From Massilia alkalitolerans DSM 17462 (GTDB lineage: Bacteria; Pseudomonadota; Gammaproteobacteria; Burkholderiales; Burkholderiaceae_D): DNA of 64,000 nucleotides. Shown in pieces: positions 16,242 to 24,551 of the stretch. Below the pieces are notes generated by a model. It searched no databases, was not told where the DNA came from, and worked only from the letters and a program-made list of their open reading frames with translations. Position 1 is the stretch's first letter; each line of letters starts with the position of its first letter. The position numbers and the translations under genes were made by a program. Location of the stretch: the NCBI RefSeq assembly GCF_000427785.1, contig NZ_ATYR01000007.1:1-64000 (forward strand), read 5' to 3'.

Positions 16242-17411
16242 TCAGCGTGCCGCGGTCTGGCGAGCGGTCTTGGCCGGCGCGGCCGGTGGCTGCACATTGC
16301 GCACCAGATCCCCGTCATTCAGGAAACCGGCGCCGCTGATGACGATCGGGGTGCCGGCGGCCAGCCCGCCCACGATCTCGACGCGGTCGCCCAGGCGGCG
16401 GCCGGTGCTGACCTTCAACTGGCTCACGCGGCTGTCCCCGTTCAGGCGGAACACGTAGCTGAAGCCGTCGCGCACCGCCAGCGCCTGCTGCGGCACGGTG
16501 AGGGCGCTGGTGGCGCCCAGTTCGAAGCGGCCGCTGGCGAACATGCCGGCCTTGAGCGGCGCGTTGGCCGAGAGCGAAGGCGGCAGGTCGACGTAGACCA
16601 GCGCCAGGCGGGTCTGCGGATCGACGGTCGGGGCCACGGTGCGCACCTTGCCGACGATCTCGCTGCCGCTGGCGGCGCGCACCGCCGCGCGCATGCCCGG
16701 CTTGATGCGGCCCAGGTCATTCGAGGTGACTTCGGCGCGCCACTCGAGGCGGCCCTGGCGGATCATGCGGAACAGCTCGGTGCCCGGGCCGGTGACGGCG
16801 CCGACGGTGGCGCTGCGGCTCGAGATGATGCCGCTGTCCGGCGCGACCACGGTGGCCTGGCGCAGGCGCAGCTCCTGCTGGGCCAGCGTCGCCCGGCTGG
16901 CGCTCACGCGCGCCGCGGCAGTCCGGTCGGCGGTCAGGAGCTGGGTGACCTGCTGTTCGCTCAGCGCGCCGGAGCTGCGCAGGGCGCGCGCCCGGTCGGC
17001 ATCGAGCTTGGCGGCGCTGGCGTTGGCCTGGGCTTCCTGCAGCGCGGCGCGCGCCTGCTCGACGTCGGCGCGCACGGTCTCGCTGGCGAACACGGCCAGG
17101 GTCTCGCCTTTCTTGACCACGTCCCCGACGTTCACCCGCACTTCGCTCAGGCGCAGACCGTTCGATTCGCTGCCGATGAGGGCTTCCTGCCAGGCGGCGA
17201 CGCTGCCATTGGCGGTGAAGCTCACCGGCAGGGTGGTGGTGGACGGCTGGCCGGTGGTCACGGTGAGCGCGGGCGTCGGTGTGGCCGGCTTCTCGTCCTT
17301 CGCGGTGGCGCGCTTCGGCACGGCCAGCGCGAGGGCAAAACAGAGCGTTGCGCCGGCGATGGCCAGCAGCGGAACGGGGATATTCTGGGGCAGACGGCGG
17401 AGGGTTGGCAT
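16242..17411 (-). CDS. RND efflux periplasmic adaptor (membrane fusion protein)
   Basis: This 389-residue adaptor links the pump to an outer-membrane channel. The ATG at 17411 is preferred to the TTG at 17435. An N-terminal membrane anchor/signal (VPLLAIAGATLCFALALAVP) is followed by the lipoyl half-motifs around VAAWQEALIGSESNGLRLSEVRVNVGDVVKKGETLAVF. Next come an alpha-hairpin (about 90-150, rich in Ala and Gln), a beta-barrel domain (RLEWRAEVTSNDLGRIKPGM) and the membrane-proximal domain (VPQQALAVRDGFSYVFRL). It lacks a lipobox Cys. It is the first gene of the two-gene efflux operon. No regulator gene is adjacent. Confidence 0.93.
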   Translation of the reverse strand: MPTLRRLPQNIPVPLLAIAGATLCFALALAVPKRATAKDEKPATPTPALTVTTGQPSTTTLPVSFTANGSVAAWQEALIGSESNGLRLSEVRVNVGDVVKKGETLAVFASETVRADVEQARAALQEAQANASAAKLDADRARALRSSGALSEQQVTQLLTADRTAAARVSASRATLAQQELRLRQATVVAPDSGIISSRSATVGAVTGPGTELFRMIRQGRLEWRAEVTSNDLGRIKPGMRAAVRAASGSEIVGKVRTVAPTVDPQTRLALVYVDLPPSLSANAPLKAGMFASGRFELGATSALTVPQQALAVRDGFSYVFRLNGDSRVSQLKVSTGRRLGDRVEIVGGLAAGTPIVISGAGFLNDGDLVRNVQPPAAPAKTARQTAAR

Positions 17412-17550
17412 CTTCTTCAATCGGCTTTGGTTCAAGCTGTTAAGTGTAGCAAAAGTGCAATGCGGTGCGGGCCGATTCGTATGCTTTCATCCTTACAAAG
17501 ATTTACCAAACGGCGCCGCAAGGGAGCCTGTGTGGGTATATAAAGTCGGA

Positions 17551-18519
17551 ATGCACTTCCTCATCCTATTGGTTTGCCTGCTCCTGGGTGGCGTGGCCCA
17601 TGCGCAGCCTGCCGCTCCGCTCGAAGACGGGCTGGCGCAGCACCTGCTGAACCGCCTGGGCTACGGCCCGGCGCCGGGCGAGGTGGCGCGGGTGCGTGCG
17701 CTCGGTGTGCAGGCCTGGGTGGACGGCCAGCTGGCGCCGCCGCCGATGCCGCCGCGCCTGGAGGCGCGCCTGGGCACGCTGCCGGGGCCCGAAGCGGCGC
17801 TGCTGCGCGCCATCGCCAGCCCGCGCCAGCTGGAGGCAGTGCTGGTACGCTTCTGGCTCGACTACTTCAAGAAACAAGAGGCCGCAGGCGCGGCACTGCG
17901 TCCGCAGGTGCTGGGCCGCTATGCCGACCTGCGCGCGGCGCTCGGAGCGTCTGCGCGCGGGAAGAACAGCGAACGGGCTGCGATGGAAGCGCTGCTGCGG
18001 CATATCGTCTCCGCGCCCTCCGCCAGCCTGCAAGGGGCGACATGGCGGGTGTGGGAGGCGACGGGCGGAGAGCAGCGCGCCGTGCTGCGCCAGCTCTTGA
18101 CCAGTCCGGAATTCCTGGCGCCGTCGCAGTGGAACAGCAAGGAGAAGGATGGGTTCCGCTTCGTGGCCTCGGCAGTCCGGGCCGCCGGCCTGGCGGTGGA
18201 CAACGCGGCGCCCCTGGTGGCCTTCGTGCGCGCGTCGCTGTCGGATCCGGACCGTGCTGAATTCGTGGAGCGCCTGGCAACCGGGAGGCTGGCGCTGGCG
18301 ATGGCGCCGGTGCGGCCGCACGAGTACGCATCGTCGGCGCCGCCGCTGCGTGCCGGTGTCGCCGGCGAGACGCCGCTGGGAACGGTAGCCCAGCCAGGAC
18401 CGGTGCTGATGGCGGCGCCGACCCCCTCCGCCGCCGCGATGGCGGCGGCGCGCACCCAGCCGGCGCAGCCCGAGCGCTTGCGAGCGCTCCTGCTCGACCA
18501 GAAATTTCTACGTTATTGA
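17551..18519 (+). CDS. Reduced DUF1800-family exported protein
   Basis: The 322-residue protein opens with a signal peptide (MHFLILLVCLLLGGVAHA). Segments of DUF1800 can be recognised in order: HLLNRLGYGPAPGEVARVRALGVQAWVDGQL (N-terminal hallmark), VLVRFWLDYFKK, RPQVLGRYADLR, then LRQLLTSPEFLAPSQWNSKEKDGFRFVASAVRAAG and a C-terminal LLLDQKFLRY. The usual central block with the NENYARELMELHTLG motif is absent, and family members are normally about 450-600 residues. No DUF1501 gene follows, although that is the usual partner. It is probably periplasmic, possibly a degenerate or specialised paralogue. It is divergent from the efflux operon. Confidence 0.75.
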   Translation: MHFLILLVCLLLGGVAHAQPAAPLEDGLAQHLLNRLGYGPAPGEVARVRALGVQAWVDGQLAPPPMPPRLEARLGTLPGPEAALLRAIASPRQLEAVLVRFWLDYFKKQEAAGAALRPQVLGRYADLRAALGASARGKNSERAAMEALLRHIVSAPSASLQGATWRVWEATGGEQRAVLRQLLTSPEFLAPSQWNSKEKDGFRFVASAVRAAGLAVDNAAPLVAFVRASLSDPDRAEFVERLATGRLALAMAPVRPHEYASSAPPLRAGVAGETPLGTVAQPGPVLMAAPTPSAAAMAAARTQPAQPERLRALLLDQKFLRY

Positions 18520-18685
18520 TACCAGGAAGCGAGTATTGCGCAGCGCAACAAAATAGAGCAATGCGTCTATTTCTGGAAACGCTTCCCGTCGAATTTTGAT
18601 TACGTAATACTACGGTATTGCACTGCACAATAAATCGCGTTATATTGGAACCGTCTCCTCCAGTTTTCTCCGAAAATTGGATTAT

Positions 18686-18721
18686 CGCTCGCCAGCCTCA
18701 CGGTTCGCGGGCGCTTTTTTT
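18686..18721 (+). terminator. Possible terminator after the DUF1800-like gene
   Basis: CGCTCGC (18686-18692) can pair with GCGGGCG (18707-18713) with one G-T pair, followed by a run of seven T. The 14-base loop makes it a weaker candidate. It lies between convergent genes. Confidence 0.45.
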
Positions 18722-18727
18722 GCGCGT

Positions 18728-19489
18728 TCAGTCGGTCTGCGCCACGTCCGCGCCCTGGAAGGACCCGGCGCGCCAGGTCAGCACCAGCGTATCGCGGTGC
18801 CCATGCTCGTCCAGCGGCTGGATCGGCGTCGACTCATGGATGACGGCGGCATCGTCGAGCAGCAGCAGGGTCCACGGCTCCAGCATCGTGAAGCGCTTGC
18901 CTGCCGGTCCATCAGCCTCGAAGACCCGGGTTTCCCCGCCCTTGATGCCGGTGCGATTAATCAGAATGACGGCGACGAAATCGACGCCGTCCCGGTGCGC
19001 GCCTTCCGGCGTCGGGCGGCCGATGCCGTCGGCGGTATCGATGCGGAACTGGTGCGCTTCCACGTACCAGGTCTGGCGCCCGCGCACGCTGGAGCAGACG
19101 TCGCCCAAGGCACGCAGCAGGCGGCCCCAGGCCGGGTTCGCGATGGTCGCCGTCTCGACAGGTTCGAACAGGCGGTGCATGCCGCCGTGCAGGGCGTTGT
19201 ACTCGACCGGCTGCCAGTGCGGACGGTGCGGCACCTGCACCAGCGCGTGGCCGGCGTCGTCGCTGTCGTCGATGAAGCAGGAATGGCGGCGGCGCCGGTA
19301 GCGGCCGCCGTCCTTGAGGTAGTTGTCGAGTTCGAGCCGGTCCCAGCTCGGCACCAGCGACTGCAGCTCGTCGAGCGAGCAGCCGGCCAGGCGCGCGACA
19401 TCTTGAGGACGCAGGAGGGCATAGCCCTCGCTGCGGATGGCTTCCGTCAGCTGCGGCGGAGCGGTGTAGGGTAGTTCACGTGTCGTCAT
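18728..19489 (-). CDS. 2OG-Fe dioxygenase family protein (PF10014-like)
   Basis: The 253-residue protein begins at ATG 19489. An iron-binding facial triad is visible: H and D of EGAHRDGVDF (about residues 156-160) and the distal His of AVIHESTPI (about 215). GGETRVF lies between them and RDTLVLTWR near the end supplies the 2-oxoglutarate-binding Arg. Members of this family hydroxylate free amino acids or related small substrates, but the substrate cannot be read from sequence. It lies 47 bases after the TonB receptor gene on the same strand, so it is probably the last gene of the peptidase/receptor operon. Confidence 0.85.
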   Translation of the reverse strand: MTTRELPYTAPPQLTEAIRSEGYALLRPQDVARLAGCSLDELQSLVPSWDRLELDNYLKDGGRYRRRRHSCFIDDSDDAGHALVQVPHRPHWQPVEYNALHGGMHRLFEPVETATIANPAWGRLLRALGDVCSSVRGRQTWYVEAHQFRIDTADGIGRPTPEGAHRDGVDFVAVILINRTGIKGGETRVFEADGPAGKRFTMLEPWTLLLLDDAAVIHESTPIQPLDEHGHRDTLVLTWRAGSFQGADVAQTD

Positions 19490-19536
19490 CCAGTTAGCGT
19501 AGCAGGTTTCAATGCGACTAGCATGACCACGAGCAA

Positions 19537-21588
19537 TTACCAGTTCTTCGTGAAGCTGAGTCGGAAGGAGCGCGGCTCGATCGGATGGAAGTGGATGTCG
19601 TCGACTGCTTCCGCCTCGTTCGACAGGCGCGAAGCGTAGTAGTAGTCGATCGCCGAATCGCGCCGGTTGGTGAGGTTGAAGCCTTCCAGCTCGATGCGCA
19701 TGTCCTTGCCGAGACGGTAGCCCACGCGGCCATTGAGCGTCAGGCTGGGGCGCGAGCGCACGCTGTCGTCCTCGATCAGCGGACGCGGACCGAAGTAGCG
19801 CAGGCGCAGGGCGCCCGACCACGCACCTAGACGGTCGACGGTTAGGCCGGCCTGGGCCACGCCTTCCACCGCGCCGGGGATCCTGTCGCCGTCCGGATTG
19901 CCGCCGCGCGAGCGCGCCCGCGCATAGGCCGCGTCGAAGTTCAGCGTCAGCCACTTGTTGGCGCGCACGCTGTTCGACAGCTCGACGCCGTAGCGGCGGC
20001 TCGGATCGCCCGCCTCGGTATTGCCGGCGTCGCCGATGTAGGTCAGCTCGGAATCGAAGTCCAGGCGGTACACCGACACCGTGGTTTCCGTCTTCGGAAT
20101 CGCCACCGTACGCAGGCCCAGCTCCACGCCGCGCGAGCGCACCAGGCCCGGAGTACGGTCGACCGGATCCAGGGTCTTCGGATCGACGGTCGCCACGGTG
20201 CCGCGTGCGTCGTTGCTGTGGAAGCCGTGGCCATAGTTGAAATACAGCTCGGTGTGCGACCACGGCCCGTAGGCCACGCTCAGCGTGGGCGTGACGAGCC
20301 TGTCGCGGGCGCGGCCGGCATTTTCAGGGCGATCGCCGTCGACGTTGAAGCGGTAGGCATTGGCACGCACGCCGACCACGGTGCGCAGCGCCTTGCTCCA
20401 CATCGTGGCGTTTTCCAGGTAGACGGCGGCGCTGCCCTCGACGATGTGGTCTTCGCGCGTGGTCGCGATGCGCCGACGCGCGCGGGTGTCGTACAAGCCG
20501 TTGAAGATGTTGTCGTTCTGGAGCTGGAAGCCGGCGGTCATGTCCGAGGCGATGTCCCCCTGCTTGTAGGCGTGCCAGGTGTGGCTGCCGTCCAGGCCCG
20601 TGGTCACGCGGCGGTCCGGCTGGGCGAACTGGTCGCCGTTCACCGGGTCGTTCAGGAAATAGGTGAAGTTCGAATACAGCTCGCCCTTGTTGCGGATCGC
20701 GTAGGCGCTCAGGCTGCTGGCCGTGTCCTGGGTGGTGCGGCGCCAGCTGCCCGACAGGCTGCTGCGCTCGGCCTCGCCGCCGTCGCTCAGGTCGATGGTG
20801 TCGAAACGTCCCAGCTGGCCCTTGGTGACGGCGCGCAGCGGGATCTGGTCGGTGGCGTTCCAGTGGCCGCGATAGTGCATGGCGGTGACGGTCCAGCCGT
20901 TGTTGGCATAGCCGCGACTGTAGCGCAGCACCGCATTGATCTTGCGGTAGCCGTCCGGCCGCGTCCATGGGCCGTCGTTCTTCATCAGTTCCAGCGCGTA
21001 CAGCAGGTTGCCTCCCGCCAGCTCGGGCGAGGCGGCCAGCACCGTGCGTGCGTATGCGTCCTGGCCGACGGTCACGGCGGCCAGCGGCGACACCAGCCGG
21101 TTGGCGTAGGCGATCGAGGCCTTGCCGGCCGAGGCGAAGTCGCCATCCGTGGCCGAGTAGGGACCCTTGCGGTAGTCGAGGCGGGTGACGATTTCCGGGA
21201 TCAGGAAATTCAGGTCGGTCCAGCCCTGGCCGTGCGCGTGGCTGCGCTGGTTGACCGGCATGCCGTCCACCCAGGTGGCGAGGTCGGTGCCATGGTCCAG
21301 GTTGAAGCCGCGCAGGTAGAACTGGTTGGCCTTGCCTTCGCCGCTGTGCTGGCTGGCGATCAGGCCGGGCGTCGCTTCCAGCAGCTCGCCGGGGCGGTAC
21401 ACCGTGCGGTTGGCCAGGTCCTTGGCGCCGACGGTGCCGGAGCTGGCCGAATCGGTCATGCCGATCTGGCTGGTGCGCGAGCCTTCGACGAGGACGCGCT
21501 GCAGGACGAAGTCGTCGGCCAGTGCCGGGACATGGAGGAACAGTGCGGCGATGGCGCCGGCAAGTGCAGTACGGTTGGAACGAAGCAT
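19537..21588 (-). CDS. TonB-dependent outer-membrane receptor
   Basis: This 683-residue receptor imports a scarce ligand across the outer membrane using TonB/ExbBD energy. It has a signal peptide (residues 1-24), a TonB-box-like segment after cleavage (VLQRVLVEG), a plug domain (about 45-150, with PGELLEATPGLIASQHSGEGKANQFYLRGFNLDHGTDLATWVDGMPVN), then a barrel ending in SFRLSFTKNW with the typical terminal aromatic. It is shorter than most siderophore receptors. Its ATG overlaps the stop of the DUF6702 gene (TGATG), so the two are translationally coupled. Association with a DUF6702 protein and M1 peptidase suggests a peptide or metal-peptide ligand; this is inference. Confidence 0.93.
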   Translation of the reverse strand: MLRSNRTALAGAIAALFLHVPALADDFVLQRVLVEGSRTSQIGMTDSASSGTVGAKDLANRTVYRPGELLEATPGLIASQHSGEGKANQFYLRGFNLDHGTDLATWVDGMPVNQRSHAHGQGWTDLNFLIPEIVTRLDYRKGPYSATDGDFASAGKASIAYANRLVSPLAAVTVGQDAYARTVLAASPELAGGNLLYALELMKNDGPWTRPDGYRKINAVLRYSRGYANNGWTVTAMHYRGHWNATDQIPLRAVTKGQLGRFDTIDLSDGGEAERSSLSGSWRRTTQDTASSLSAYAIRNKGELYSNFTYFLNDPVNGDQFAQPDRRVTTGLDGSHTWHAYKQGDIASDMTAGFQLQNDNIFNGLYDTRARRRIATTREDHIVEGSAAVYLENATMWSKALRTVVGVRANAYRFNVDGDRPENAGRARDRLVTPTLSVAYGPWSHTELYFNYGHGFHSNDARGTVATVDPKTLDPVDRTPGLVRSRGVELGLRTVAIPKTETTVSVYRLDFDSELTYIGDAGNTEAGDPSRRYGVELSNSVRANKWLTLNFDAAYARARSRGGNPDGDRIPGAVEGVAQAGLTVDRLGAWSGALRLRYFGPRPLIEDDSVRSRPSLTLNGRVGYRLGKDMRIELEGFNLTNRRDSAIDYYYASRLSNEAEAVDDIHFHPIEPRSFRLSFTKNW

Positions 21589-22103
21589 CAGGGTTGTTTC
21601 TCTTGCGCTGGCTGCTCGACGGCGGCCTGGGTGAAAGTCAGCGAGCGGATCGCGCCTGCGTTATTGAGGTTGACGGTATTGACCTGGTCGGGCAGGAAGT
21701 CCATCAGCACGCCCTGGTGGATCGCGGCGGTCTTCGACAGCGGCGCGTTCTCCAGTTCCTGGTAGATGACCACGCTCTGCGAATCGGCGGTCATGCCGAT
21801 CCAGCGCACCGGCAGGCGCACCTTGTCCTCGCCTTTGAGGAAGAAGCGCTCTTCGACATACTTGCGCAGCACCACCTGGTCGTCCGGATCGCCCAGGTCG
21901 AACTGGCGGCCGTACAGGTTCATCAGGAGCGCCTCGACATCGTGCGCCATGTAGGTATGGACGATCTCCGTGCTGCCGGTGCGCGGATTGAACGCGACCT
22001 CGGTGATCCCCATGTGGAAGCGGTGTGCGCCCGCCGCCGTGCTGAGAAACAGCAGGGCGGCGGCGAACAGCGCCTTGAAGGAGGGCTTCAGGCGAAACAT
22101 CAT
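21588..22103 (-). CDS. DUF6702-like exported protein
   Basis: The 171-residue protein has a signal peptide (LFAAALLFLSTAAGA) followed by HRFHMGITEVAFNPRTGSTEIVHTYMAHDVEALL, the typical start of DUF6702 proteins, in which the mature N-terminus is His-rich. The rest is beta-rich with a Gln/Pro tail. It is periplasmic or membrane-attached and of unknown biochemical role. It sits 2 bases after the M1 peptidase stop and overlaps the TonB receptor start, so the three are one transcription unit. The mature N-terminal H-x-x-H could bind metal; this is inference. Confidence 0.8.
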   Translation of the reverse strand: MMFRLKPSFKALFAAALLFLSTAAGAHRFHMGITEVAFNPRTGSTEIVHTYMAHDVEALLMNLYGRQFDLGDPDDQVVLRKYVEERFFLKGEDKVRLPVRWIGMTADSQSVVIYQELENAPLSKTAAIHQGVLMDFLPDQVNTVNLNNAGAIRSLTFTQAAVEQPAQEKQP

Positions 22104-22105
22104 GC

Positions 22106-24481
22106 TTACTCGGCTTTCTTCGCCGCGTCAGGCGTCCTGGCCGGCGCCAGCCTGGTTTTCGCGTCGCGCATCAGGTTGCCCGTTGCCGGATCGCGCTCGG
22201 TCTTGAACAGCTCCAGGCGCGACGGCACTGCCTTGGCAGGCCACGCGTTGTTGCTCACGTCGATGTCGGCGGTCTCCCAGTACGGGTCCTGCACCAGGCT
22301 CACGATCTCTTCGTCCGTGACGAACAGCTTGGTGACCTTCTTCGGCGAGAGGCGCCACACTTCGGCCGGGATGCGCTCGATGTACTTCTTGCCGCTCTGG
22401 GTCGTGATCTCCACGATCAGCGGCATCACCAGGCCACCCTTGTTCGAGAAGTCCACCAGGTACAGGTGCTTGCCTTCCTTGAGCAGGGCTTTTTCCCAGT
22501 CATCGAGGCCGGCCATGGTCTCGTTGAACTTGTTGCGGTCCTTGTTGGTGACGGTGAAGTCGTCGTTCTCGTTATAGAAGTCCTTCAGCTCCGGGAAGCG
22601 GTCGACGCGGCGTTCCATGCCCTTGTTGCGCTGGTCGGTGATCGAGATCGGCTCGGCCTGCTTGCGCGCACGCGCCCAGGCCTTCTCGATTTCCGGATCC
22701 TTGCTGCTGATGGTGTACTCGGTGACGCCGTCGACGCTGATGTCCACCGCGTCGGTGGTGTAGAACCAGCCGCGCCAGAACCAGTCCAGGTCGGTGCCGG
22801 AGGCATCTTCCATCGTGCGGAAGAAGTCGGCCGGGGTCGGGCGCTTGAACTTCCAGCGCTCGGAGAACTCCTTGAAGGCGAAGTCGAACAATTCGCGGCC
22901 CAGGATGGTCTCGCGCAGGATGTTCAGGGCGGCGGCCGGCTTGGCGTAGGCGTTGTTACCGCGCTGGATGGTCGATTCGGCATTGGTCATGATCGGCACC
23001 TGGTTGGTGCTACGCATGTAGTCGACGATGTTGCGCGCTTCGCCGCGGCGCGAGGGGTAGTTGTCTTCCCAGGCTTCCTCGGCCAGGAACTGCAGGAAGC
23101 TGTTCATGCCCTCGTCCATCCAGGTCCACTGGCGCTCGTCCGAGTTGACGATCATCGGGAAGTAGTTGTGCCCCACTTCATGGATGATCACGCTGATCAG
23201 GCCGTACTTGGTGCTCTTCGCATAGGTGAGTTCGCCGGTCTTCTTGTCCTTCACCGGGCGGCCGGCGTTGAACGAGATCATCGGGTATTCCATGCCGCCG
23301 ATCGAACCGTTCACCGAGATCGCAGTCGGGTAGGGATAGTCGAAGGAATACTTGTTGTACTGCTCGATGGTGTGGATCACGGCGGCCGTCGAGTAGCGCT
23401 CCCACAGCGGGTTGCCTTCCTTCGGGTAGTAGGACATCGCCAGCACGTCCTTGTTGCCGCTCTTGATCGCCTGGGCATCCCAGATGAACTTGCGGCTCGA
23501 GGCAAAGGCGAAGTCGCGCACGTCCTTCGCCTTGAAGTGCCAGGTCTTGGTGGCCTTCGAGCGGCCCTTCTCGGCGGCTTCGGCCTCCGCCTGGGTGATG
23601 ATGATGACCGGTTTCGTGGCGCTGCGGGCCTGTTCCAGGCGCTGGCGCTGGACGGCGCTCAGGACCGCGTTGGCATTCTGCAGCTCGCCGGTGGAGGCGA
23701 CCACGTGGTCGGCCGGGACGGTCAGCTGCACGTCGTAGTCGCCGAATTCCAGCGTGAATTCGCCGTCGCCCATGTACTGCTTGTTCTGCCAGCCCTTGAC
23801 GTCGTAATAGGCCGCCATGCGCGGGAACCACTGGGCAGTCAGGTAGATGTCGTTGCCGTCGTCGAACTTCTCGAAGCCGGTGCGGCGGCCGACGACGTTC
23901 GCTTCGGGGATGTTGAAGGTCCAGGCCATGTTGAAGGACACGCGTGCGCCCGGCTTGAGCGGCTGCGGCAGGTCGATCCGCATCATGGTCTTGTTGACCG
24001 TGTGGCGCAAGGCGCGGCCGTCGCTCCCGGTCAGGCTGGTGACCTGGATGCCGCCCTCGAAGCCTCGCTGTGCGAGGGTGGCCCTCAAGGTATCGAACTT
24101 GACGCCGTCGTTGCCGCGCGCCTGCCAGGCTTCGCGCGAGGGCAGGGTCGAGATGCGGCGGTTGTCCGAATCGGCGCGGAACATGTTCTGGTCCAGCTGC
24201 ACCCACAGGTAGGACAGCGTGTCCGGCGAATTGTTGTAATAGGTGACGGTGCCGGAACCGGTGACGGCGCGCTTGTCCTCGTCGAGGGTGGCGCGCAGGC
24301 GGTAGTCGGCGCGCTGCTGCCAGTAGCGGTGGCCCGGGGCGCCCGAGGCGGTGCGGGTGTCGGTGGCGGTCGGCAGCAGCTCGTCGAGCTGGCGGAACTT
24401 GTCGTCGAAGGCCGGGGCGGCGTGGGCGGCGCTGGCCAGGAACAGGGTGGCGATCACCGCCTGCAGTTGCTTGATTTTCAT
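22106..24481 (-). CDS. M1-family metallopeptidase, paralogue 1
   Basis: The start at 24481 gives 791 residues with a signal peptide (MKIKQLQAVIATLFLASAAHA). An N-terminal beta-sandwich (about 50-330) precedes the catalytic domain. That domain has the exopeptidase-type motif GGMEYP and the zinc site HEVGH followed by exactly 18 residues and Glu (HEVGH-x18-E, in WMDEG). All zinc ligands and the catalytic Glu are present. It should trim peptides in the periplasm. It heads the DUF6702/TonB receptor unit, and a terminator separates it from its paralogue upstream. The C-terminal third is nearly identical to that of the paralogue at both protein and DNA level. Confidence 0.93.
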   Translation of the reverse strand: MKIKQLQAVIATLFLASAAHAAPAFDDKFRQLDELLPTATDTRTASGAPGHRYWQQRADYRLRATLDEDKRAVTGSGTVTYYNNSPDTLSYLWVQLDQNMFRADSDNRRISTLPSREAWQARGNDGVKFDTLRATLAQRGFEGGIQVTSLTGSDGRALRHTVNKTMMRIDLPQPLKPGARVSFNMAWTFNIPEANVVGRRTGFEKFDDGNDIYLTAQWFPRMAAYYDVKGWQNKQYMGDGEFTLEFGDYDVQLTVPADHVVASTGELQNANAVLSAVQRQRLEQARSATKPVIIITQAEAEAAEKGRSKATKTWHFKAKDVRDFAFASSRKFIWDAQAIKSGNKDVLAMSYYPKEGNPLWERYSTAAVIHTIEQYNKYSFDYPYPTAISVNGSIGGMEYPMISFNAGRPVKDKKTGELTYAKSTKYGLISVIIHEVGHNYFPMIVNSDERQWTWMDEGMNSFLQFLAEEAWEDNYPSRRGEARNIVDYMRSTNQVPIMTNAESTIQRGNNAYAKPAAALNILRETILGRELFDFAFKEFSERWKFKRPTPADFFRTMEDASGTDLDWFWRGWFYTTDAVDISVDGVTEYTISSKDPEIEKAWARARKQAEPISITDQRNKGMERRVDRFPELKDFYNENDDFTVTNKDRNKFNETMAGLDDWEKALLKEGKHLYLVDFSNKGGLVMPLIVEITTQSGKKYIERIPAEVWRLSPKKVTKLFVTDEEIVSLVQDPYWETADIDVSNNAWPAKAVPSRLELFKTERDPATGNLMRDAKTRLAPARTPDAAKKAE
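22211..22890 (-). repeat. Long direct repeat: 3' part of M1 paralogue 1
   Basis: This block aligns without gaps to 24657-25336 at a constant offset of 2446 bases. Synonymous positions are conserved over long runs, unlike the 5' parts of the two genes. It is a candidate gene-conversion tract; the limits are approximate. Confidence 0.8.
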
Positions 24482-24496
24482 GCTATTTGCTTGTTC

Positions 24497-24529
24497 AATA
24501 AAGAAACGGCAGGGCGCGCAGCCCTGCCG
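24497..24529 (-). terminator. Rho-independent terminator after M1 paralogue 2
   Basis: Read on the minus strand, a perfect 9-bp stem CGGCAGGGC/GCCCTGCCG with a 5-base loop is followed by TTTCTTTATT. It lies between the two peptidase genes, so the downstream unit needs read-through or its own promoter. Confidence 0.85.
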
Positions 24530-24551
24530 GTGATGACGGGTCGAAAGCGTG

